Of a DNA stretch of 64,000 bases, positions 26,279 to 35,158 are shown piece by piece. Below the pieces are notes generated by a model. That model worked only from the letters and a program-made list of their open reading frames with translations. It was not told the origin of the DNA and searched no databases. The translations under genes and the position numbers were made by a program. The stretch comes from Rhodococcus ruber NBRC 15591 (lineage in GTDB: Bacteria; Actinomycetota; Actinomycetes; Mycobacteriales; Mycobacteriaceae). How positions within the stretch are numbered: position 1 is the stretch's first letter; every line of letters begins with the position of its first letter. The stretch spans positions 1 through 64,000 of the forward strand of contig NZ_BCXE01000034.1 of the NCBI RefSeq assembly GCF_001894945.1, read 5' to 3'.

Positions 26279-27988
26279 TCAGCTGTGGTGAACGTAGGTG
26301 CCCGGTGCGGCGTCGAGCGGGGAGTGGGCGGCACCGCCGACGGTGGTGGGGGCAGGAACGGTGGGGCCGCTGCGCGCAGCGAGCCAGGCGGTGTAGTCGG
26401 GCCACCACGAGTCTCGGGTGACCTCCGCGCGGTCGAGCCACTGCTCCGGGGTGTCCGCGTCGACGGTCCCGACCCGGAAGGACGCCTTGGGGTTTCCAGG
26501 GGGGTTGACCAGCGCGGCGACGTGCCCGCTGGTGGAGAGCACGAACCGGGTGTCGGCACCGCCCAGCAGGGCGGCGCTGCGGTAGCAGCCTTGCCACGGC
26601 GAGATGTGGTCGGCGATCCCGCCGATCACGTACGCGTCGGCGGTGACCGCGCCGAGATCGATCGGGGTACCCGACAGCTCCATCGTGCCGGGGGCGGCCA
26701 GCGCGTTGGTGACGCCGATGCGGACCAGGTCGCGGTGCAGGCCGGCGGCCATGCGGGTGGTGTCGGCGTTCCAGTGCAGCACGTCGAACGGCGCGGGCGG
26801 GCGGCCCTGCAGGTAATTGTTGACCCAGTAGCGCCACACCAGGTCGGTCGGGCGCAGCCAGGCGAACACCTCGGCCAGCTCGTCCCCGTCCAGGTAGCCC
26901 CTCGACTGCGAGCGTTCGATCGCAGTCGCGGCGGTGCGTTCGTCGAGGGCGGCGGCGGCGAACCCGGCCCGCGCCTGGTCGAGCACGGTCACCGCCAGGG
27001 TCAGCCCGGCAACCCGGTCGCCGTGTCCGGTAGCGGCCAGGTACGCGGCGGTCGTCGCGGCCAGGATCCCGCCCGAACAGCTGCCTTGCAGGTGCGTGCG
27101 GCCGGTCCCGGTGATCGCCTGGACGGCGTCCATCGCATCGACGATCGCCGTGACGTACGTGTCGAGGCCCCAGTCCCGGTGTTCGGCATGGGGGTTGCGC
27201 CAGGAGATGGTGAACACCTGCTGGCCCTGGGCGACGAAGTACTCGATCATGCTGCGGCCTGGGGCGATGTCGGTGATGTAGTACTTGTTGATCACCGGGG
27301 GCACCATCAACAGCGGCACCTCGTGCACGGTGTCGGTGTGCGGCGCATACTGGATCAGCTCGAGTACCGGGGTTCGCAGCACCACCGCCCCGGGTGTCAC
27401 CGCGACGGTCTCGCCGAGGGTGTAGGCACCGGGTTCGACCATGGCGGGCACCCGCGGCTTGGTGGCCATGTCGCAGGCGAATGCACGCGCCCCGCGCAGC
27501 GCGGACAGTCCGCCGGTGTCGATGAGCGCCTTCCATCCGAGCGGGTTGAGTACCGGATTGTTGCTCGGCGCGAGACCCTCGACGAGGTTGTCGAGCACGA
27601 ACCGCATCCGTTCGGTGTCGCGCCAGTCCAGGCCGGCGTCGGCGAGCAGGGCATAGGCGGTGTCGGCGGTGGCGAGGTAGGCCTGCATGCTGCGACGCAA
27701 CCACGGGTTGTGCTGCCATGCCGGGTCGGCGAATCGCTTGTCGCCCTTGGCGGGTGCGCGGTCGGCGCGGCCGGCGGCGACGGCGGCGAGTTCCCTGGCC
27801 AGGGTTCCGCCGCGGTGCGCGAGCGTGCCGGGGCGCGCGGCCAGTCCGCCCGCGAGCCGGGCCCAGCCTCGATCGGGCAGCATCCGGCGGGCCAGGCCGC
27901 GGGCCGAGCCGGCCAGCAGCAGGTCCACCGGCGCGGCGGGTTCGTCGGAACGGTGCACGGGCTCGGTGGTGGTGACGGTGGTGGTCAT
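26279..27988 (-). CDS. phaC: Poly(3-hydroxyalkanoate) synthase
   Basis: A 569-aa PHA polymerase of the single-subunit type (class I/II). The lipase-like box is GSCSGG with the nucleophile C304. The triad aspartate is D460 (GGIADHISPW) and the histidine H489 (STSGHVAALVNPPGNP). The conserved VPPVINKYYITDIAPGRSMIEY and ISWRNPHAEHRDWGLDTYV blocks are complete. The enzyme polymerises (R)-3-hydroxyacyl-CoA on granule surfaces. Length and context with an acyl-CoA ligase, acyl-CoA dehydrogenase and PhaJ-like hydratase suggest medium-chain monomers derived from fatty acids (inference). Start ATG overlaps the ligase stop. Confidence 0.94.
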   Translation of the reverse strand: MTTTVTTTEPVHRSDEPAAPVDLLLAGSARGLARRMLPDRGWARLAGGLAARPGTLAHRGGTLARELAAVAAGRADRAPAKGDKRFADPAWQHNPWLRRSMQAYLATADTAYALLADAGLDWRDTERMRFVLDNLVEGLAPSNNPVLNPLGWKALIDTGGLSALRGARAFACDMATKPRVPAMVEPGAYTLGETVAVTPGAVVLRTPVLELIQYAPHTDTVHEVPLLMVPPVINKYYITDIAPGRSMIEYFVAQGQQVFTISWRNPHAEHRDWGLDTYVTAIVDAMDAVQAITGTGRTHLQGSCSGGILAATTAAYLAATGHGDRVAGLTLAVTVLDQARAGFAAAALDERTAATAIERSQSRGYLDGDELAEVFAWLRPTDLVWRYWVNNYLQGRPPAPFDVLHWNADTTRMAAGLHRDLVRIGVTNALAAPGTMELSGTPIDLGAVTADAYVIGGIADHISPWQGCYRSAALLGGADTRFVLSTSGHVAALVNPPGNPKASFRVGTVDADTPEQWLDRAEVTRDSWWPDYTAWLAARSGPTVPAPTTVGGAAHSPLDAAPGTYVHHS

Positions 27989-29505
27989 GCTCGGTTGCTG
28001 CTGCTTTCGAATGTGGGGATGGTGATGTCGCGACGCAGGATCTTGCCGGTGGGGCCCTGGGGCAGGGAGTCGAGGATCCAGACGTGGCGCGGATACTTGT
28101 AGGCGGCGACGCGCTGTCTGACGAATTTCACGATCTCGACGGGGTCGGCGCTCATGCCGACTCTGAGCGTGACCGCGGCGCCGATCTCCTCGCCGAGGGT
28201 GTCGTGCGGGATGCCGACCACCGCGGCCGCCGCCACGGCAGGATGCTCGTAGACAACCTCCTCGATCTCGCGGGGGTAGACGTTGAACCCACCGCGGATG
28301 ATCAGGTCCTTCTTTCGGTCCACGATGTAGAAGTAGCCGTCGGTGTCCATGCGGCCGATGTCGCCGGTGGCGAACCAACCGGCCGCGTCGATCGCGGCCG
28401 CGGTCGCCTCGGGCAGGTTCCAGTAGCCCTTCATCACGTTCGGTCCCGCGATCTGGATCTCGCCGGGTCGGTCGGCCGGTACCTCGACACCGGAGCCGTC
28501 CACCACGCGCATCCGCACCCCCTCGATCGGGGTGCCGATCGAGCCCGTCTTGCGGACGCGGTCCGGGTGATTGAACGAGGCGACCGGCGAGGTTTCCGAC
28601 AACCCGTACCCTTCCAGGATCACCGCGTCGAAGGTCCGCTCGAAGTCCTCGAGAACCGCCACCGGCAACGATGCACCGCCGGACACGCACACTCGCAGGC
28701 TCGCCGTCGCCGCCGCGTCGAATTCCTCTGCGACACCCAGCATCGCGGCGTACATCGTCGGCACGCCCTCGAACACGGTGACCCGGTCGCGGGCGATCAC
28801 CTCGAGCGCGGTCCGTGGGTCGAAGCGCGGCACCAGGGTGAGCATGGCGCCCACGAGGACCGAGGCGTTGAGCCCGCACGTGAGTCCGAAGACGTGGAAC
28901 AGCGGCAGTGCGCCCATCACCACGTCGTCGGCTCCGACCTGGATCAGGGTGCGGGCGGTCACCTCGGCATTGCCGGCCAGTCCGGCGTGGGTGAGTTCGG
29001 CGCCCTTGGGCTTGCCGGTGGTACCCGAGGTGTGCAGGATCACCGCGGTGTCCTCACCCGCCCGCGGCACCGGGGCGGCCTGCGCCGGCAGGTCGGCGAT
29101 CAGCCGGGCGAGGGCGTCGTCGTCCACCAGCCACAACCGGGCGTCGGCCACATCGGCCGCAGCGCGGGCCTCCTCGGCGAACACCGGGGTCGCGAACAGC
29201 GCCGCCGCGGCGGTGTTCGTCAGGAAGAACTCGATCTCGCGGGCCTTCAGCAGCGGGTTCATCGGCACCGCGACCGCCCCGCGGCGCAGAATGCCGTAGA
29301 ACACGATCGCGAACGCCGCGGTGTTGGGCAGCATCACCGCGACCCGGTCACCGGGTGCGATCCCCGCCCGTGCGAGCAGGGTTGCCACCCGCGCCGCGGC
29401 CGCGTCGAACTCCGCGAACGACAGCGTGTCCTCGCCGCACCGCAGGGCGGTCTTGTCGGGGTAGTTGCGCGCCGACACAACGAGATTGGTACTGAGGTTG
29501 GTCAT
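27985..29505 (-). CDS. Long-chain fatty acid-CoA ligase (AMP-forming)
   Basis: A 506-aa ANL-family ligase activating a carboxylic acid to acyl-CoA. The AMP-binding P-loop is ILHTSGTTGKPKG. The motif EGYGLSETSPVASFN and the hinge TGDIGRMDTDGYFYIVDRKKDLIIRGGFNVYP follow, and the catalytic lysine region near the end is LPQGPTGKILRRD. It supplies acyl-CoA to the dehydrogenase and PHA enzymes of the same operon. The ATG overlaps the stop of the 75-aa ORF upstream, and its own stop overlaps phaC. Confidence 0.93.
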   Translation of the reverse strand: MTNLSTNLVVSARNYPDKTALRCGEDTLSFAEFDAAAARVATLLARAGIAPGDRVAVMLPNTAAFAIVFYGILRRGAVAVPMNPLLKAREIEFFLTNTAAAALFATPVFAEEARAAADVADARLWLVDDDALARLIADLPAQAAPVPRAGEDTAVILHTSGTTGKPKGAELTHAGLAGNAEVTARTLIQVGADDVVMGALPLFHVFGLTCGLNASVLVGAMLTLVPRFDPRTALEVIARDRVTVFEGVPTMYAAMLGVAEEFDAAATASLRVCVSGGASLPVAVLEDFERTFDAVILEGYGLSETSPVASFNHPDRVRKTGSIGTPIEGVRMRVVDGSGVEVPADRPGEIQIAGPNVMKGYWNLPEATAAAIDAAGWFATGDIGRMDTDGYFYIVDRKKDLIIRGGFNVYPREIEEVVYEHPAVAAAAVVGIPHDTLGEEIGAAVTLRVGMSADPVEIVKFVRQRVAAYKYPRHVWILDSLPQGPTGKILRRDITIPTFESSSNRA

Positions 29506-29729
29506 GTAGTGGGTCTCCGGTGTGGTTCGAGAAAGGGGTCGTGGTCAATGGTCGTATCCGAGCCGGCGCGGGGCCGAGGGGGCACGCACAGCGCCGGAGC
29601 CCAGCGGATGGAGCCGAGCACCCAGGCCAGCCACGCGATGCGTGCGCCGGCGTCGAGCCGGGTGGGCCTCGGACGAGCGAGCCATTCGGTGGATTCGGCC
29701 GGGTGAGTGGTCGGCGCGGTGATGCTCAC
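29502..29729 (-). CDS. Small 75-aa protein, coupled on both sides, unknown function
   Basis: A short reading frame filling exactly the space between the acyl-CoA dehydrogenase and the ligase. Its GTG overlaps the dehydrogenase stop (GTGA) and its TGA overlaps the ligase start (ATGA), the same coupling used by the rest of the operon. The product begins VSITAPTTHPAESTEWLARP and carries a hydrophobic stretch IAWLAWVLGSIRWAPALCV (about 31-49) that could be a membrane or granule-associated helix, then a polar tail. No family is recognised. Without this frame the interval would be a 220-base untranslated gap inside a coupled operon. Confidence 0.6.
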   Translation of the reverse strand: MSITAPTTHPAESTEWLARPRPTRLDAGARIAWLAWVLGSIRWAPALCVPPRPRAGSDTTIDHDPFLEPHRRPTT

Positions 29730-30871
29730 AGTCCGAGGTCCCGTCCGATGATCTCCTTCATGATCTCGTTGGACCCGGCCCAGATCTTGGTCACCCGCGC
29801 GTCCTTCCATGCCCGCGCAACCCGGTATTCGTTCATGAACCCGTAGCCGCCGTGCAGTTGCACGCAACTGTCGAGTATCTGGTTCTGCACCTGCGAGCTC
29901 CACCACTTGGCCTTCGCGGCGTCCACCGCGCTCAGCCGGCCTTCGGTATGCGCCTGCACGCACCGATCGACGAATGCCTGCGCCACCTCGAGCGTGGTGA
30001 CCAGTTCGGCGAAGAGGAACTTGTTGTACTGGAACGAACCGATCGCCTGGCCGAACGCCCTGCGCTCCCGGGCATAGTCCAGAGTCTCGCCCAGGATCGC
30101 CTCGGCGTGCGCGAGATTCGACACCGCCGCGCAGATCCGCTCCTGCGGCAGCATTCGCATCATGTGCGCGAACCCGCTGTCGACCTCGCCGATCACGTTC
30201 GCCGCGGGGACCCGGACGTCGGTGAAGAACAGCTCGGCGGTGTCGGACTCCGGTTGACCGACCTTGTCCAGCTTGCGGCCCCGTTCGAAGCCCGCCATGC
30301 CGGTCTCGACTGCGAACAGGGTGATGCCCTTGGCCTTCTTCTCCGGGCTCGTCTTTGCTGCCACGATCACCAGGTCGGCGTGGTAACCGTTGGTGATGAA
30401 CGTCTTGGAACCGTTGAGGATCCAGTCGTCCCCATCGCGTCGGGCCGTGGTCTTCAGCCCGGCCAGGTCCGATCCCGCGGCCGGTTCGGTCATCGCGATC
30501 GCCGTGACCAGCTCCCCGGTGCAGAATCCTGGCAGCCACCGCTGCTTCTGTTCCTCGGTGGTCAGCTCCACCAGATACGGCGCCACGATGTCGTAGTGGA
30601 TTCCGAAACTCGACGCGATCGCCGCACTCACCCGCGAGAGTTCCTCCCCTACCACCGCGTTGAACCGGTAGTCCCCCGCCGCGCTGCCTCCGTACTGTTC
30701 GGGTACCTCCAAACCGAGTAGGCCGAGCTTGCCTGCCTCGATCCAGATCTCGCGGTCGATGAACCGCTGCTCGATGATCCGCTCGTGCTCCGGAATCAGG
30801 TGGCGTTGCGTGAAATCACGGACCGTGTCACGAAAGGCGAGGTGGTCGGCGGCGTAGATGGTCCTGGTCAT
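29726..30871 (-). CDS. Acyl-CoA dehydrogenase
   Basis: A 381-aa FAD-dependent acyl-CoA dehydrogenase. It shows AMTEPAAGSDLAGLKTTA (FAD/substrate signature 1), WILNGSKTFITNG, and the second signature LHGGYGFMNEYRVARAWKDARVTKIWAGSNEIM, where the E of GSNEIM is at the expected active-site glutamate position of one subfamily. It introduces the 2,3-double bond, giving enoyl-CoA for the MaoC hydratase. First gene of the leftward operon; the start at 30871 has an AGGAAG ribosome site. The upstream frame to 31234 is not protein-like. Confidence 0.94.
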   Translation of the reverse strand: MTRTIYAADHLAFRDTVRDFTQRHLIPEHERIIEQRFIDREIWIEAGKLGLLGLEVPEQYGGSAAGDYRFNAVVGEELSRVSAAIASSFGIHYDIVAPYLVELTTEEQKQRWLPGFCTGELVTAIAMTEPAAGSDLAGLKTTARRDGDDWILNGSKTFITNGYHADLVIVAAKTSPEKKAKGITLFAVETGMAGFERGRKLDKVGQPESDTAELFFTDVRVPAANVIGEVDSGFAHMMRMLPQERICAAVSNLAHAEAILGETLDYARERRAFGQAIGSFQYNKFLFAELVTTLEVAQAFVDRCVQAHTEGRLSAVDAAKAKWWSSQVQNQILDSCVQLHGGYGFMNEYRVARAWKDARVTKIWAGSNEIMKEIIGRDLGL

Positions 30872-31546
30872 CGGTCTTCCTGGTGGGGTGGCGATGGTGG
30901 CGTCCGAGTACTCCGGGCAGGTGGCTGCGCCTGCCGGCTGCAGCGACGATCTCGGAGCTGGTGATGTGGCCCGTCGAGTGCGGGATTCGATCGAGAACCC
31001 ATGCGGGTCTTCGGGTTGCGACTCCACAGTAGTGGAACCGCACTTCCCGCACTTATCCCTTCGGGTCGGCAAACTGTTCAAATCGGGACAGGAGCGTACC
31101 TGCGCCGATGGCATTGCCTGCCGCACGAATCCGACGAGCACCCCGCCGGCACGGGCGCCCGGTCGACGCGATCGTCCGACACCGTTCCGCCCCGCGCCGT
31201 CCACACCGCCCCGGAGGCGACGTCGCCATCTCAAGCCCGTCGATCGGACCGGATCCGGCTACAGCGTCTCGAAGTGAATAGTTGATGTCCCACCAGGAAA
31301 AGTAATACCGAGAACGGGCACGTAGTGTTAGGTCCATCACAAGAGGAGCAGGTCGGTGACCGACCCCACATCCCGAACCGACACAACCGAACGAACGTGA
31401 AAACTGTTGTACACCCAGTTATTTCGAGTTGACGTCAGGACGCGTGGGGCCCGGGACCGACGAGGGAGATCCGCGGGCGAACATCGTTCGTTTCCGCGAG
31501 CCACCCGACACCGTACTCCACCCCAATTCATCTAGGAGACAACGAA
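30872..31546. other. Divergent promoter region between PHA and TauD operons
   Basis: About 675 bases with no convincing gene; open frames crossing it have poor codon use. The part from about 31260 to 31440 is distinctly AT-richer than the window and probably carries both promoters. It contains a 15-base palindrome at 31351 and the 16-base motif shared with the araC start. TTGACG near 31432 could be a -35 for the rightward operon, but I see no matching -10. Confidence 0.55.
31351..31375. promoter_or_regulatory. Palindrome with overlapping shared 16-base motif
   Basis: GGTCGGT, one G, ACCGACC is a perfect 7+7 dyad at 31351-31365. The exact 16-mer found at the araC start begins within it, at 31360, and ends at 31375. 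This makes the spot the best operator candidate in the divergent promoter region. Confidence 0.45.
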
Positions 31547-32443
31547 ATGTCTGTCACGAGCGAGACGCCCCGGCGGGCACGAACGGTGATCCCTTTCCGG
31601 GTCGAGCCGTTGACCGCCACGATCGGCGCGGAGCTGTTCGACGTGAACCTGGGCGAGGTGTCCCGCGACGACGCGCTGTTCGCCGAGCTGCGGGCACTGC
31701 TGCTCGAGCACAAGGTGCTGTTCCTGCGCGGGCAGGACATCACCCGCGCCGAGCACGTCGCCCTGGCCGAGCGGTTCGGTCCGCTCGAGGATCACCCGGT
31801 GGCCGGCAGCGACCCCGACCATCCCGGCCTGGTGCGGATCTACAAGGACCTCGGCAGCCCGCCCGAGCACTACGAGAACGCCTACCACTGCGACGCCACG
31901 TGGCGGGCGAACCCTCCGATGGGTTCGGTGCTGCGCGCGGTGGAGATCCCGCCGGTCGGCGGCGACACCATCTGGGTGAACATGGCGCAGGCCTACACGC
32001 GGCTGCCGCAGTCGGTGAAGGAGCGGATCGAGGGACTGCGCGCCCGGCACAGCATCGAGGCCAGCTTCGGTGCGAACATGCCCGTCGAGGCACGCCACGC
32101 CCTCCACCGGCGGTTCCCCGACGCCGAGCACCCGGTGGTGCGCACGCACCCGGAAACCGGCGAGAAGATCCTGTTCGTCAACGCCTTCACGACGCACATC
32201 GTCAACTACCACACCCCCGACAATGTGCGCTTCGGGATCGACTACGCCCCCGGCGCCGGGGATCTGCTGCGCTACCTGATCAGCCAGGCCACGATCCCGG
32301 AATACCAGGTGCGGTGGCGCTGGACGAAGAACAGCGTCGCCATCTGGGACAACCGATCCACGCAACACTATGCGGTGCAGGACTATTGGCCCGCCGTCCG
32401 CAGGATGGAACGCGCCGGCATCGTCGGCGACCCCACCTTCTGA
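31547..32443 (+). CDS. TauD/TfdA-family 2-oxoglutarate-dependent dioxygenase
   Basis: A 298-aa non-haem iron dioxygenase. The iron ligands appear to be H114 and D116 (NAYHCDATW) and the distal H274 (DNRSTQHYAVQDY), with R285 positioned to bind 2-oxoglutarate. Family members hydroxylate and cleave sulfonates, aryloxyacids or related acids. The substrate here is unknown; the operon partner is a beta-keto acid cleavage enzyme. Ribosome site AGGAGA directly upstream. First gene of a rightward operon with the cleavage enzyme and an MFS transporter. Confidence 0.92.
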   Translation: MSVTSETPRRARTVIPFRVEPLTATIGAELFDVNLGEVSRDDALFAELRALLLEHKVLFLRGQDITRAEHVALAERFGPLEDHPVAGSDPDHPGLVRIYKDLGSPPEHYENAYHCDATWRANPPMGSVLRAVEIPPVGGDTIWVNMAQAYTRLPQSVKERIEGLRARHSIEASFGANMPVEARHALHRRFPDAEHPVVRTHPETGEKILFVNAFTTHIVNYHTPDNVRFGIDYAPGAGDLLRYLISQATIPEYQVRWRWTKNSVAIWDNRSTQHYAVQDYWPAVRRMERAGIVGDPTF

Positions 32444-32495
32444 ACCGCCCTCTCACCCTCCCCACTCTCACGACAACTCCGATCGGAGCATCACC

Positions 32496-33548
32496 ATGCA
32501 CTTCCACGACGACGCCCTGTTCCCCGAGAACCAGGAGAAGCTGGTCATCACCGTCGCCCCCTACGGCCCCGAGTGGGACATCGACGACTTCGCCGAGGAT
32601 CTGCCACTGACCATGGACGAGCACGTGCAGAAGGCGGTGGACTGCTACGACGCCGGAGCCACCGTGCTGCACATCCACGTCCGTGAACTGGACGGCAAGG
32701 GCTCCAAGCGGCTCTCGAAGTTCAACGAACTGCTGGCACGGCTGCGCGAGGCGGTGCCCGAGATGATCCTGCAGGTCGGCGGCTCGATCTCGTTCGCCCC
32801 CGAAGGCGAGGGCGCGGACGCGAAGTGGCTCTCCGACGACGCCCGCCACATGCTCGCCGAACTCGACCCCAAGCCCGACCAGGTCACCATCGCGATCAAC
32901 ACAAACCAGATGAACATCGTCGAGCTGATGACCGCCGACGACATCGCCGGCACCTCCTTCGAGCGCCCCGAGGTGTACGAGGCCTACCGCGAGATGACCG
33001 TCCCGGCCGGGCCGGGCTGGGTCGAGGAGCACCTGCGCCGGCTGCAGGCCAACGGCATCCAGCCGCACTTCCAGCTCGCCGACATCGCCCAGCTCGAAAC
33101 CGTCGAGCGGTTGATCCGCCGCGGCGTCTACACCGGCCCGCTGATGGTGACCTGGGTCGGTATCGGCGGCGGTTTCGACGGCCCCAATCCGTACAACATG
33201 ATGGAGTTCGTCCGCCGCACCCCCGACGGCGCGGTGCTCACCCTGGAAACCCTGATGCGCAGCGTGCTGCCGGTCAACACCATGGCCATCGCAATGGGTC
33301 TGCACGCCCGCTGCGGCACCGAGGACACCCTGTGGGGCCGCAAGGGCGAGAAGATGACTTCCGTCGCCCAGGTCGAACAGCTCGTCCGCATCGCGAACGA
33401 ACTCGGTCGTGAGGTCGCCACCGGCAAGGAGGCCCGCGAGATCTACCGCCTCGACGAGCACTACACCGACGCCGACGAGACCCTCGCCAGGATCGGCTTT
33501 GCGCCCAACCGCCGCCCCGGTCAGCGCGGCTTCACCCAGCACGCCTGA
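32496..33548 (+). CDS. Beta-keto acid cleavage enzyme (BKACE, formerly DUF849)
   Basis: A 350-aa TIM-barrel enzyme of the 3-keto-5-aminohexanoate cleavage family, which condenses a beta-keto acid with acetyl-CoA, giving acetoacetate and a new acyl-CoA. The zinc-binding HIH is at H59-H61 in TVLHIHVRE. LQVGGSISF, VTIAINTNQMN, WVGIGGG and GLHARCGTEDTLWGRKGE are family blocks. The subfamily and so the keto acid cannot be fixed from sequence. Follows the TauD gene after 52 bases. Confidence 0.9.
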   Translation: MHFHDDALFPENQEKLVITVAPYGPEWDIDDFAEDLPLTMDEHVQKAVDCYDAGATVLHIHVRELDGKGSKRLSKFNELLARLREAVPEMILQVGGSISFAPEGEGADAKWLSDDARHMLAELDPKPDQVTIAINTNQMNIVELMTADDIAGTSFERPEVYEAYREMTVPAGPGWVEEHLRRLQANGIQPHFQLADIAQLETVERLIRRGVYTGPLMVTWVGIGGGFDGPNPYNMMEFVRRTPDGAVLTLETLMRSVLPVNTMAIAMGLHARCGTEDTLWGRKGEKMTSVAQVEQLVRIANELGREVATGKEAREIYRLDEHYTDADETLARIGFAPNRRPGQRGFTQHA

Positions 33549-33687
33549 CGCGGTATCCGCGTGACCGGTGGGCGCGACACCACAACCCGGTGCCGCGCCC
33601 CCGGATACGCGAAACCCCCTCCCAGCCAACGTCATCGGTTCCACCTCGGCCGTCGAGCTCGTCCCCTCACCCAGATTCAGGAAGATC

Positions 33688-35046
33688 ATGTCGTCTGTCA
33701 CCACCACCGCGCCGGAGCGGCCCGCGGCCGTTTCGGCGCCGTCGCGCCGCAGCGGGCGATCCCGGTTCTACCCGTGGCTCGTGTTCGCGCTCACCTTCGG
33801 ACTGCTGCTGTCGGACTACATGTCCCGGCAGGTCCTCAGCGCGGTGTTCCCGTTCCTGAAAGCCGAATGGGCGCTCTCGGATTCGCATCTCGCATCGCTG
33901 AACAGCGTGGTCGCGTTGATGGTGGGGTTGCTCACCCTGCCGCTGTCGATGCTCGCCGACCGGTGGGGCCGGGTGCGCAGCCTCGTCGTGATGGCCGCGT
34001 TGTGGAGCGTGGCGACCCTGCTGTGCGCGGTGGCGGGCTCCTACGAGCAGATGCTCGGCGCCCGGTTCCTGGTCGGGGTCGGTGAGGCCGCCTACGGCAG
34101 CGTCGGTATCGCAGTCGTGCTCAGCGTGTTCGCCCCGCGGCTGCGAGCCTCGCTCTCGGGTGCATTCATGGCCGGCGGTTCGTTCGGGTCGGTGATCGGC
34201 GTCGCATTCGGCGGGGTCATCGCCGTACAGCTGTCCTGGCGCTGGTCCTTCGCGTCGATGGCGGTCTTCGGGCTGGTCCTGGTCGCACTGTTCTGGGCGC
34301 TGGTCAGTGAACGCAAGCTCGCCCGCCACGCCGTCGACGACGACGACGCGAACACCACCCACATCGCTGCGCCCGGCACGGCTGCACGTGCCCCGATCTC
34401 GAGCCTGTTCACCAACCCCGCGGTGCTGTGCGCCTACATCGGCGGCGGGCTGCAGATGTTCACCGCCGCCGCGCTGATGGCGTGGCTGCCCAGCTTCTTC
34501 GGCCGCTCCTACGGGCTGGCCGCGGACAAGGCCGCCGCGATGGCCGCGGTCTTCGTGCTGCTCATCGGCGCCGGCATGATCGTGTGCGGCATCGTCGCCG
34601 ACCGGGCCGCCCGCATCGACCCGGCCCGCAAGTGGACGGTCGCGATCGCGATCAGCCTCGCCGCCGGAGTACTGCTCATCGTCGGGTTCCAGCTGCCGGT
34701 CGGCACCGCGCAGCTGGTGCTGGTCGGACTGGGCGCGTTCTTCTCCGCCGGCTCCACCGGCGCGGTCACCGCGATGGTCGCCAACCTGACCCACCCCACC
34801 GTGCGGGCCTCGGCGTTCGGCACCACCACCCTGGCCAACAGCCTGCTCGGGCTGGCTGCGGGCCCGTTCGTGGTCGGCGTCCTCGCGGACAAGATCAGCC
34901 TCGCCAATGCGCTGCAGCTCGCGCCGCTCGTCTACCTGGGGGCCGTCGTGGCGCTGCTGGTCGGCAAGCGCGTCTACCCCGCCGGCGTCCGCAAGCTCGC
35001 CACCGTGTCCGCCGCCTCCACGCAACGGACCGGAACCGAGCAGTGA
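33688..35046 (+). CDS. MFS transporter
   Basis: A 452-aa major facilitator with 12 predicted helices. The cytoplasmic loop 2-3 motif is LADRWGRVRS, and FLVGVGEAAYGSVGIAV and a long central loop (about 205-240, DDDDANTTHIAAPGTAARAP) separate the two halves. The start YPWLVFALTFGLLLSDYMSRQVLSAVFPFL resembles organic-anion and aromatic acid transporters (ACS-like). In this operon it probably imports the substrate of the dioxygenase or cleavage enzyme. Start at 33688 (MSSVTTTAPERP) with a GGAAG ribosome site. Confidence 0.92.
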   Translation: MSSVTTTAPERPAAVSAPSRRSGRSRFYPWLVFALTFGLLLSDYMSRQVLSAVFPFLKAEWALSDSHLASLNSVVALMVGLLTLPLSMLADRWGRVRSLVVMAALWSVATLLCAVAGSYEQMLGARFLVGVGEAAYGSVGIAVVLSVFAPRLRASLSGAFMAGGSFGSVIGVAFGGVIAVQLSWRWSFASMAVFGLVLVALFWALVSERKLARHAVDDDDANTTHIAAPGTAARAPISSLFTNPAVLCAYIGGGLQMFTAAALMAWLPSFFGRSYGLAADKAAAMAAVFVLLIGAGMIVCGIVADRAARIDPARKWTVAIAISLAAGVLLIVGFQLPVGTAQLVLVGLGAFFSAGSTGAVTAMVANLTHPTVRASAFGTTTLANSLLGLAAGPFVVGVLADKISLANALQLAPLVYLGAVVALLVGKRVYPAGVRKLATVSAASTQRTGTEQ

Positions 35047-35153
35047 ACTCTCCCGAACCCGAGGCAGGCTACGGCCACCGGCCCGCCGCGGAGGATGCCG
35101 TCCGCGAGCTCGCCGAGGCTCCGCAGCTCCCACCGGTCCCCGTCGCGGGCTGA
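35043..35153 (+). CDS. Possible 36-aa peptide coupled to the MFS gene
   Basis: GTG overlaps the MFS stop (GTGA), and a 36-codon frame with normal codon bias follows (VNSPEPEAGYGHRPAAEDAV, then a Pro-rich end). It stops 5 bases before the terminator hairpin. It is hydrophilic with no recognisable domain. The position and bias favour translation, but the peptide may be only a by-product of the overlap. Confidence 0.35.
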   Translation: MNSPEPEAGYGHRPAAEDAVRELAEAPQLPPVPVAG

Positions 35154-35158
35154 CCCCG

